The notes beneath the pieces are model-generated. The model was given only the letters and a program-made list of their open reading frames with translations. It did not search any database and was not told the origin of the DNA. From NCBI RefSeq assembly GCF_037325665.1, contig NC_090255.1, positions 31,937,504 to 32,001,503 on the forward strand: DNA of 64,000 nucleotides. Reading direction: 5' to 3'. The position numbers and the translations under genes are program-made. Each line of letters opens with the position of its first letter. Position 1 is the stretch's first letter. The stretch is from Littorina saxatilis. Its lineage: Eukaryota > Mollusca > Gastropoda > Littorinimorpha > Littorinidae. Positions 32,339 to 42,221 of the stretch are shown piece after piece.

Positions 32339-34035
32339 TCTATATATATATATGACTTGTGTCTGTCTGTGTGTCTGTGTGCGAGTTCGCGATGCACGGC
32401 CAAAGTTCTCGATGGATCTGCTTCAAATTTGGTGGGCATATTCAGGTACACCCGGGACAGGACACAACCTGGTCGATATTTCAACACGTGCTCTCAGCGC
32501 GCAGCGCTGAACCGATTTTGGTTCCACCTCGGCTACCCGGGCCCCCATACCGACACACCAAAGCTTTTACACCACATCACAACGCCAAAGTTCTCGGTGG
32601 ATCTTTTTCAAATTTGGACACCGTATTCAGCTACACCCCGGACACAATATCATCGATGAGATATTTCAACACGTGCTCTCAGCGCGCAGCGCTGAACCGA
32701 TTTTGGTTTTTGTGTTCATTTCACCATTATAAGTAACTCTTCCTTATCTTCTCCAGTGTTTTGCGTTTATCTCCCTTCCTTCGTGTGGCTTCAATCCATA
32801 TTCCCGTTTGTAAGTTACTATTTTTAGAATGTCACTGCGCTGTCCACAACGCTTCCCTTGCACCCGTAAGTTGTTCTTACTGTCAAAGTGAAAAGGTCGA
32901 ATCAATTTATAGCCACGCGAAAAATACACTCTCACCTATCTCTATACATTTATAGATATAGATATACATATATATGTACGGCTTCTCTGTGTGTGTGTGT
33001 GTTTGTGTGTGTGTGTGGGCAGAAAAATACACTCTCACCTATCTCTATACATTTATAGATATAGATATAGATATATATGTACGGCTTCTCTGTGTGTTTG
33101 TGTGTGTGTGTGGGCAGAAAAATACACTCTCACCTATCTCTATACATTTATAGATATAGATATACATATATATGTACGGCTTCTCTGTGTGTGTGTGTGT
33201 GTTTGTGTGTGTGTGTGGGCAGAAAAATACACTCTCACCTATCTCTATACATTTATAGATATAGATATACATATATATATACGGCTTCTCTGTGTGTTTG
33301 TGTGTGTGTGTGGGCAAAAACCTGTGTATTGTAGAGTTCTGTTTGTGATGTGGTCTAGCGGCTTTTGTCTGTCTGTATGTTCTGGCATTTGAGAAGCCAC
33401 AACAGATAATATAGGGCTAAGAAATAAGCTCTAAAAATCTCAAACCCGTTTGACAGGACTTCGCCTGCAAAGGTGATTGTGGTGAACCGCCACGCTGTCT
33501 GTCTCTGTCTCGCGATTCACCCCGGCGAATTCACCATTCCCAGTAACTCTTCCTTATCTTCTCCAGTGTTTTGCGCCTTCGTGTGGCTTCAATCCATATT
33601 CCCATTTGTAAGTTACTATTTTTAGAATGTCACTGCGCTGTCCAGAACGCTTCCCTTGCACCCGTAAGTTGTTCTTACTGTCAAAGTGAAAAGGTCGAAT
33701 CAATTTATAGCCACGCGAAAAATACACTGTCACCTATCTCTATATATTTATAGATATAGATATACATACGGCTTCTCTGTGTGTGTGTGTGTTTGTGTGT
33801 GGGCAAAAACCTGTGGAATGTAGAGTTCTGTTTGTGATGGGGTCTAGCGCTTTTTGTCTGTCCGTATGTTCTGGCATTTGAGAAGCCACAACAGATAATA
33901 TAGGGCTAAGAAATAAGCTCTAAAATTCTCAAACCCGTTTGACAGGACTTCGCCTTCAAAGGTGATTGTGGTGAACCGCCACGCTGTCTGTCTCTGTCTC
34001 GCGATTCACCCCGGCGAAGCCGGGTATTCCTCTAG
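32339..34035 (+). mobile_element. Non-autonomous Helitron (family C), copy 2
   Basis: It begins TCTATATATATA after an A, only three bases beyond copy 1. It ends CCCGGCGAAGCCGGG then TATTCCTCTAG and T. The interior repeats the copy 1 blocks, a duplicated GTAACTCTTCCTTATCTTCT region (32733 and 33541) and a ~100-bp tandem repeat (32978-33290). Confidence 0.7.
32978..33300 (+). repeat. ~100-bp tandem repeat inside Helitron copy 2
   Basis: ACGGCTTCTCTGTGTG starts at 32978, 33081, 33176 and 33281 (spacings 103, 95, 105). Each unit carries a GT tract and a TATAGATATAGATATA block. Confidence 0.85.
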
Positions 34036-34739
34036 TATCTATATGTTTTTGGAATCAGGAACCGACAAGGAATAAGATGAAAGTGTTTTTAAATTGATTT
34101 CGACAATTTAATTTTGATAATAATTTTTATATATTTAATTTTCAGAGCTTGTTTTTAATCCAAAAATAACATATTTATATGTTTTTGGAATCAGAAAATG
34201 ATGGAGAATAAGATGAACGTAAATTTGGATCGTTTTATAAATTTTTTTTTTTTTTACAATTTTCAGATTTTTAATGACCCAAGTCATTAATTAATTTTTA
34301 AGCCACCAAGCTGAAATGCAATACCGAAGTCCGGGCTTCGTCGAAGATTACTTGACCAAAATTTCAACGAATTTGGTTGAAAAATGAGGGCGTGACAGTG
34401 CCGCCTCAACTTTCTCAAAAAGCCGGATATGACGTCATCAAAGACATTTATCAAAAAAATGAAAAAAACGTTCGGGGATTTCATACCCAGGAACTCTCAT
34501 GTCAAATTTCATAAAGATCTGTCCAGTAGTTTAGTCTGAATTGCTCTACACACACACACACACACGCACATACACCACGACCCTCGTCTCGATTCCCCCC
34601 TCTACGTTAAAACATTTAGTCAAACCTTGACTAAATGTAAAAATGGTTAGCTCTGTAAAGTATGGCAGCTCGCTTTCCTTAGCGAGATTTCAGCCCGAAT
34701 TTCCATGAATGTAACCTCATCCTAGTATCCGACACTGCA

Positions 34740-35098
34740 CACACAATTCAACTTTTCTCTCCTGTACACGTTAACATGTGTCGCTTCAAACGAGCACCAG
34801 AATGTGTGAACCTAGCATTACACTCCTTGCATGCATATCTTTTCTCTTCTGTATGTATTAACATGTGTCGCATCAACCCACTTGTTTGTTTGTTTGTTTG
34901 CTTGCTTAACGCCCAGCCGACCACGAAGGGCCATATCAGGGCGGATCAACCCACTGGACCTTTTGAACTTAGCATCACACTGAGTGCATGCATACTTCCT
35001 CTCTCCTGTATGCGTTAACATGTGTCGCTTCAAATTACCAGAATGTGTGAACCTAGCATTACGCTCCTTGCATGCATACTTCCTCTCTCCTGTATGTG
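34740..35098 (-). pseudogene. C2H2 zinc-finger array, distal part (decayed)
   Basis: On the - strand: fingers reading YACKERNARFTHSGNLKRH (second zinc-binding Cys replaced by Arg), YACTQCDAKFKRSS (then interrupted by a SINE) and YACKECNARFTHSG with HTGERK linkers. It continues the array at 37038-37600 after a 1.9-kb insertion. Several lesions make it unlikely to be translated as one protein. Confidence 0.7.
34883..34944 (-). mobile_element. 5'-truncated SINE S4 tail in a zinc finger, 11-bp target duplication
   Basis: On the - strand CCGCCCTGATATGGCCCTTC leads to GGGCGTTAAGC and a (CAAA)n tail. ATCAACCCACT lies on both sides (34872-34882 and 34945-34955). The same tail belongs to the full SINE at 41464-41778. 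Confidence 0.85.
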
Positions 35099-35527
35099 TT
35101 AAAGGGCAGCTGTCGGGTTGCCTGGCCTCAAAAATGCGCGGAGTCACGTGCAAACACGTGTTTAAGAGTTTTCCGAGTTGATTCAACTAAAAACTGTTGA
35201 TTTGGTCCAGAAGAAGATACTTTTATCATTAGTTTAACACCATGAAAATGAGTGAAACTTTCTGCTAGTTCTCACAATCCGCAAGAAAACGAAGCAGTTG
35301 GCAGGCCGAAACGACTCAAAATCCGCGACTGACAACTCTGTCAGCACAAGAAGAGACGCCGCAGCGTTAGCCTGGCAGTGACGTCATCTGCGGAACCCGA
35401 TAAGGCCGCTGCGAAGTTTACAGTACAATGCAGAGTACAGCTGGGCATCGGTAATGCTGTACGCGTGATCGATTCTTGCACAAAGTAAAGTATTAGGGTG
35501 GTGGTATCTTCTCAGGACCCACGTTCC

Positions 35528-35815
35528 CATCTTCGGTGTCCGAACTCCCCCCCCGTGTACACTACATTGGGTGTGCACGTTAAAGATCCCACGATTGACA
35601 AAAGGCAAAATTGCTTAGGCACAGTTAATAATTGTCTACCTATACCCGTGTGACTTGGAATAATAGGCCGTGAAAGGTAAATATGCGCCGAAATGGCTGC
35701 AATTACTGGCCGTATAAAATTTCATCTCACACGGCATCACTGCAGAGCGCCTAGAACTGTACCCACGGAATATGCGCGATATAAGCGTCATTGATTGATT
35801 GATTGATTGATCTTC
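35528..35815 (+). mobile_element. SINE S3 body fragment
   Basis: Starts at TTCGGTGTCCGAACTCCC, has GTGCACGTTAAAGATCCCAC with a small internal deletion, and ends in (ATTG)n. The head is missing. Confidence 0.75.
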
Positions 35816-36359
35816 TCTTCTTTGATCTGACCAACTGCAACCTTCACAAGTTATTTCTAAAGTGGTTCACATGCTGTTGCTACTCCCCCACTCTGGCTAA
35901 ACCATAAAGTTGCTCAACCACAGACCCTCGTGTCCCTGGTCAGTAGACACTTTACACTGAAGAAGGTCTGCTTGAAGTGTCACGCCAATTACCGTGTACG
36001 TGTGAGGTATTGAATTCAAGACAAAAACCAACTCTGTCGGTGGGAAAATCTAGGAAAGAGATGATGACTCAAACTCAAACTCAAATTTTTTTTTATTGGC
36101 TTCAATTTCCACATAGAAGAATTTGTCTTGCGCTTGTGATTAAGACATAGGCAGAAAGTAAGAGTATAACATATAAAAACAGCATTCATATCACATTACC
36201 TCTTCAGTTACTCACTCAAGTAGGTAGACGAGATAAGATAAAGGGAAGAGAGACGAAGACAAAGATGAAACAGTGGATCTAGTGTGGAATATGGGGGAGG
36301 GGGGTTCGGCCGCAAAAAAATCAAAGATGAATTTGTCAAACTGTGATTGTGATGGTTAT

Positions 36360-36545
36360 CGTGTGTGTGTGTGTGTGTGTGTGTGATTGATAACACATAT
36401 ATATATATGTGTGTGTGTGATAACATGTATGTGTGTGTGATAACACGTATGTGTGTGTATGTGTGTGATTACACGTGTATGTGTGGTGTGTGTGTGTTTG
36501 TGGGTGCATGTGTGTGTCTGTGTGTGAGTGTGTGTGTGTGTGTTC
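36360..36545. repeat. GT-rich microsatellite
   Basis: Interrupted (GT)n with GATAACAC(A/G)TAT units. Confidence 0.85.
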
Positions 36546-37037
36546 GTGTCCCTCGACGCGTGACATTATATACCAATAAGTTGAACAAAAACAGGGTTCA
36601 AGTGGGAACACCTGAACAAAAGCAGGAGGGGGACGAAAGACACTTTATAAACTCCGTTTTTTACTGCGAAATTTTGGCCTGGGAGAAGACACCCCATCCT
36701 AAGTTTCTCTTCACCTACCCGTGAAGTATGCTTGAGGGCTTGACTAGACAATCCGATTGCGCTCACTACACGGCATAAAGAGAGCGCCGTTCAACCCGGC
36801 CGATTCCGCCGCTGACGTCACGCGTCCAAGGGAAGTAATTTTCGAGCGGGCTGCATTGACTCAGCCAAGAATGCAAACTTTCTTTGATTAAAGACATTGT
36901 AGCATGTCTAAAATCTTCGGACTTGTGTTATCAAGCTGTTAAAATCACCAAGTAACTTTTAAGTACAGTTTCAATTACATGAGAACTCATTCTGATGAAC
37001 AGATTTTGAGAGCCACAACCCAACAGCTGCCCTTTAA

Positions 37038-37600
37038 CATGTGTCGTTTCAAAGGACCAGACTGTGTGAACCAAGCACCACACTGTGTACATGCATACTT
37101 TCTCTCTCCTGTATGTGTTGCTGCAGAGCACAAGACTGTGTAAACCGAGCATCACATTCAGCGCATGCATATCTTTTCTCTTCTGTATGTATTAACAGGT
37201 GTCGCTTCAAATCACTGGATCCTTTGAACCCAGCATCACACTGGGTACATGCATACTTTCTCTCTCCTGTATATGTCGCTTCAGATTACCAGAATGATTG
37301 AACCTAGCATTACACTCCTTGCATGCATATTTCCTCTCCTCTGTATGTGTTAACATGTGTCGCTTCAAAGGACCAGACTGTGTGAACCTAGCATCACACT
37401 GTGTACATGCATACTTCCTCTATCCTGTATGTGTTAACATGTGTTGGTTGAAACCACTAAGCTTATGGAACCTAGCATTACAGTCTGTGCACACATGCTT
37501 TCTCTGGTGTGTTAGCATGTAAATGAACGGACAGTGTGAACCAAGCACCACATTCAGTACAAGTATGCTTATCCACTCTTGTATATGTACCACACTCGGT
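37038..37600 (-). pseudogene. C2H2 zinc-finger array, proximal part (decayed)
   Basis: On the - strand about seven fingers can be read: HTCTECGAWF, HVCTDCNARF, YACTQCDARF, YACKECNARF, YACTQCDAGF, YACAECDARF and YACTQCGAWF, each with an L-x-R/Q-H end. The frame is not continuous. One linker has a stop (TGTCCTATC side), and two linkers (about 37113 and 37276) have lost about ten bases including the TTAA. The repeat exon of the THAP gene would have led into it. A finger array this uniform suggests past DNA-binding expansion, now lost. Confidence 0.7.
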
Positions 37601-37769
37601 TTCTGTTTCCAATGTCTTTATCTCTTGATTCAGATAGGTATCACTGTGGGGGCTTATTTCACTTTTTGTTTCTGGTGCCTGTATCTCTTGTTTTAGCCAT
37701 ATTTCATTGTGAGTGCTGACTGCAGTCCATGTTTCTGGTGTCTGTATCTTTTGTTCCATCCAGATATTA

Positions 37770-38622
37770 CCGTAAAGTACCTTGTAAGCGCCCAGTATCG
37801 AGTAAGCGCCCACCCCCCACTTTTAGTCCAAAACCGTGCATAGGGTATAGTACCTTGTAAGCGCCCACCCCCCACTTTACACCATTGAAATCAGGGGAAA
37901 TAAAAATTCCGCACTTGATCTGCTAGTTTTGTGAATGATTTCCCTTTCTTGCAAACCCTATCACGTGTGTCTGCACGCCTTGGATCTAAACGCCTGCAAG
38001 TCAATGATTACAAGATGCTGCGGATCAAATCGTACACCGTTGCATTTAAGCTGTCAGCTCTTGACTATTTGGATAATAACGCCAATGGAAACACACACAC
38101 TCACACACACACACACACACACACAATACTCCCCCTCCTCTCGCTCTCTCTCTCTCTTTATATCTCTCTCTCTCTCTCTCTCCCAAGGACAGATTGTAAG
38201 AAAAGGCGTAGCCTTACATCTAAATCCTTGTAAAATAAAGTTCAATTCAATTCAATTCAATTCTCTCTCTCTCTCTCTCTCTCTGCCAAAAACAGTCTTT
38301 GGCCAAGTAAAATAGACTGCTGCCCATATCCAGAAGACGTACCCCTTGTTCAAGGGAAACAGAGACACAGTGCGGCCGACTGCGGCACCTCTGCAGACAA
38401 GAAAAGGATGCGACGACATTTGTCTTCCCAAGCTCTTCTAATGACAATACGAACAAGACAAACAATGGATGATGAAAATAGAAGGAAGATATGATTACGA
38501 AGTGATCAAAGATCACATTTTTTACTGAAAACTGCTCGTGCATAGGATGTAGTACCTAGTAAGCGCCCACTCCCTACTTTGGGTCGGAATTGGTGCAAGG
38601 TACTTTACAAGGTACTTTACGG
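37770..38622. mobile_element. TIR element inserted in the repeat exon of the THAP gene
   Basis: The inverted ends are CCGTAAAGTACCTTGTAA. It splits a 21-residue repeat unit of the THAP gene at GATATTA | CTGTCACTG. The interior has AC and CT microsatellites and GTAAGCGCCCACCCCC motifs near both ends. No coding region. Confidence 0.7.
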
Positions 38623-39225
38623 AACTGTCACTGCTGACTGCAGTCTGTGTTTCTGGTGTCTGTATCTCCTGTTTCAACCAGGTATCACTGTGAGTGTTGA
38701 CTGCAGTCTGTGTTTCTGGTGTCTGTATCTCTTGTTCCATCCAGATATTACTGTCACTGCTGATTGCAGTCTGTGTTTCTGGTGTCTGTATCTCCTGTTT
38801 CAACCAGGTATCACTGTGAGTGTTGACTGCAGTCTGTGTTTCTGGTGTCTGTATCTCTTGTTCCATCCAGATATTACTGTCACTGCTGATTGCAGTCTGT
38901 GTTTCTGGTGTCTGTATCTCCTGTTTCAACCAGGTATCACTGTGAGTGTTGACTGCAGTCTGTGTTTCTGGTGTCTGTATCTCCTGTTTCAACCAGGTAT
39001 CACTGCAAGTGCTGACTTCAGTCTGTGTTTCTGGTGTCTGTGTCTCCTGTTTCAGGCTAGTACCTGTTTCAATGGGAGTGCTAACTTTAGTCTGTGTTTC
39101 TAGTGAGTGCATCTCTTGTTTCAGCCAGGTATTACTGTGAGTGTTGACTGTAGCATTTCCTTCCACTGTCTGCACAGAAGGCATAGTAGTTGTGTTCTCT
39201 GTGGCAACATCTTCTCTGACTGGCA
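38522..39225 (-). CDS. THAP gene exon 4 (21-residue repeat exon, truncated by insertion)
   Basis: After TCTTTTTCAG it reads VPVREDVATEN and then about eight 63-bp units of the form TWLKQEIQTPETQT. In the array AVNTHSDTW and AISSDSNIW alternate, giving a 126-bp higher-order unit (38640-39103). Three more units follow the insertion at 37600-37769. The stop at 38522 belongs to the inserted element. Confidence 0.7.
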
Positions 39226-42177
39226 CTGAAAAAGAAAGCAAAACACAATCATAAAGGCAGTGCAAATTAGGATCCTTTCTGATAGTATTACATTCGTCTC
39301 CTTTGATTTTGAGGGACAATCCTATCCAGCCCTGTGACACTAACAGTAGCTAAAAGCAGCAGCAGCCAACATAAACAGTATCCCTGTAAAACGTCAAAAT
39401 GTAATCTTCTTTACAGCTGGTTTTATGCATTATACACCGAAACATATGTGACCCGTTCTCACAAAATAATAGATAAGTTGTTGGGGGCCAGCTGCTCAGC
39501 AAACAGAATAAGGTGGTGAGGGTCTGTATGGTTGAAATTCACTTTTTTGCTGTTTCGGAGAGAACTATGCTTTATTCACCTTATACTGCCTGCATTTAGT
39601 CAAAATTGAGTTAAACTTGATTTTAATGATACCTACTATGGATCTGAAACATCCCTTCCTTATAAACAAAGGCCACACAAGGCCACATTGTCACCCCCCG
39701 CGGGTTAGGGGAAAGAATTTACCCGATGCTCCCCAGCATGTTGTAAGAGGCGACTAATGGATTCTGTTTATCTTTTTACCCTTGTTAAGTGTTTCTTGTA
39801 TAGAATATAGTCAATTTTTGTAAAGATTTTAGTCAAGCAGTATGTAAGAAATGTTAAGTCCTTTGTACTGGAAACTTGTATTCTCCCTTAAAGCTGTGGT
39901 CTATTTATGACTTTCCGGGGCTACGAGGTTGAAAAATTGGGATACAATCATGTACAGAATTCTGTACAGCAAACGCTACCCGAAACCCCACCTATACGGC
40001 GTGTATGACCTTGAGAGCTTCAGTCAACGCTTGAATTTGGCAGGGATAACATCCGGTTTGCTCTCTCAAGACTGATCATATTTTATCTTCAAGAGAGATC
40101 AAGGGGGAAAAATAAACGCCCCGGCGAAGATTCGAACTCTCGACCTCGAGACTTTGTGTCTCATGTCCTAACCACTAGGCTACTGCGCCAATTGAGAAAA
40201 AGAAGGAAAAACATTGATATAAATTCATGTTATGTTATTCTTGAAGCAGCATGATTTATATCTCTATCCGCCCATTGTTCAGAAGTGAATACAATGTATA
40301 ACTATTTCTTAGATGTCTGTTTTCAACTGCACAGAGCTTTGGAGAGATTCAATTACTGTTCTTGTCATTTTTCTTGCATGTTGTAAATAGAGATATCGCA
40401 GCTATTTGCATGGCGCGAATGTCATGTGGCATGACGGTGTAAACATGTACTGCGATTCCGTGAAACATGTTTGCAAATAAAGGCAAATTTTAATGGCAAT
40501 TTTGACGTTTTTGCAACGCATGAATGGTAATTTAAGTGTAGAATGATATAAAATTATCTCTTTTTTTTATCTTTGACAACACTGGTGAAGTGGCCTAGCG
40601 GTTAAGACATCGGCCCCGACATTTCGAGGCCCCGAGGCCTTCGAGTTCGAATCCCTGCCAAGTCGTTTATTTTTTCTGCTCGATCCTTCTTGACAAATAT
40701 GCTCAGCTCTGAGAGAGCAAACCGGATGTTACCACTGCAAAATTCAAGCGTTGACTGAAGCTCTCAAGGTCATACACGCCGTATATATGGGGGTTTCGGG
40801 TAGCGTTTGCTGTACAGAATTCTATACATGATTGTATCCCTATTTTTCAACCTCGTAGCCCCGTAAAGTCATAAAATAGACCACAGCTTTAAGGTAATAC
40901 ATTGTACTAGGTTGCAAGCCCCTGGAGCAAATTTTTGAAAAGTGCTTTTGTGAACAAGAAACAAGTGGCTCTATCCCATCTCCCCCCTTTCCCCGTCGCG
41001 ATATAACCTTCGTGGTTGAAAACGACGTTAAACACCAAATAAAGAAAAGAAAGAAAAGCCACATTGTCTAACTGATTCAAATAACGCCACTGACCCTTCC
41101 CTTGGATGTCATGCAGCATGGAAACATTTCAGCCATGCTGTGCCTTTAACATTCACCGGATCACACTTTAGACTACACAGTCCGGATGATGTGGATTGTG
41201 TACGACCCATACTTTCCAAAGAAGAATTAACGTAAACGACCCACGTCATCCGAATAGGAATAAACGTTTTGACGCCTCCTTGCAGAGTATGGGTCATACA
41301 CGACCCACGCCATCTGGCTGCTATTTGTGTGTCAGCAGTGACGTAGCATTTCTGGAAAATCGCGGAACGGAGAAGACGGGTAAACCCGTCCTAAGGCGCT
41401 GCGGCTGCACAAGCGCATGACAGGTATACCCGTCATAAGGCAGTCAAGGGGTTAAATCAAGATTTTTTTTTTCTTTTTTTTTTTCGCTTAACGCCCAGCC
41501 GACCACGAAGGGCCATATCAGGGCGGTGCTGCTTTGACATATAACGTGCGCCACACACAAGACAGAAGTCGCAGCACAGGCTTCATGTCTCACCCAGTCA
41601 CATTATTCTGACACCGGACCAACCAGTCCTAGCACTAACCCCATAATGCCAGACGCCAGGCGGAGCAGCCACTAGATTGCCAATTTTAAAGTCTTAGGTA
41701 TGACCCGGCCCGGGGTTCGAACCCACGACCTCCCGATCACGAGGCGGACGCCTTACCACTAGGCCAACCGTGCCGGTTTAAATCAAGATGAGACCAGTTT
41801 TGTTTCTATGACTGCCTCTTACCACATATATATATATAAAATAGAAATTTATAATGAGAGCGCTGCTAAAAATGCCAAAATGTGCACTCGATCGCTTGTA
41901 CTTTTAAAGAAAAGTTAAATATAGAATGACCTCAAGAGCGAGAATGCATAGAAATTACGTCATGAGCAAGGGAGATCATCCTTTACTCTGTGTGTGTCTC
42001 CACCGCCTACATTCCAACAAGGAATTTTGAAAGCAGGGAGCACCTCTTCCATTACCTCTAGTGTGCTCCCTGCTTTCAAAATTCCTTGTTGGAATGTAGG
42101 CGGTGGAGACACACACAGAGTAAAGGATGATCTCCCTTGCTCATGACGTAATTTCTATGCATTCTCGCTCTTGAGGT

Positions 42178-42221
<44 letters not shown>

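Larger units (their letters stand above)
30977..34640 (-). mobile_element. Family A HINE-like repeat interrupted by two Helitrons
   Basis: The 3' part (30977-31216) and the 5' part (34036-34640) of one family A copy are separated by 2.8 kb. Uninterrupted copies (17284-18178, 58198-59048) show that the break lies inside the AAACATATC...TATATG segment. The terminal CAAG at 30977 next to AA is the CTTG|TT end on the - strand. Confidence 0.7.
35103..37033. mobile_element. TTAA-flanked (piggyBac-like) element in a zinc-finger linker
   Basis: Ends AGGGCAGCTGTCGGGTTG and its inverse (one mismatch) sit between TTAA at 35099-35102 and TTAA at 37034-37037. Removing it restores the TGTATGTGTTAACATGTGTC linker seen in other fingers. 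The interior holds a SINE S3 fragment (35528-35815) and a GT/AC tract (36360-36545); no transposase was recognised. Confidence 0.75.

Noticed and set aside
33045-33392. Open frames of 85-133 codons on both strands
   Set aside because: They are translations of GT/CA microsatellites and the ~100-bp tandem repeat inside a Helitron; no coding character.
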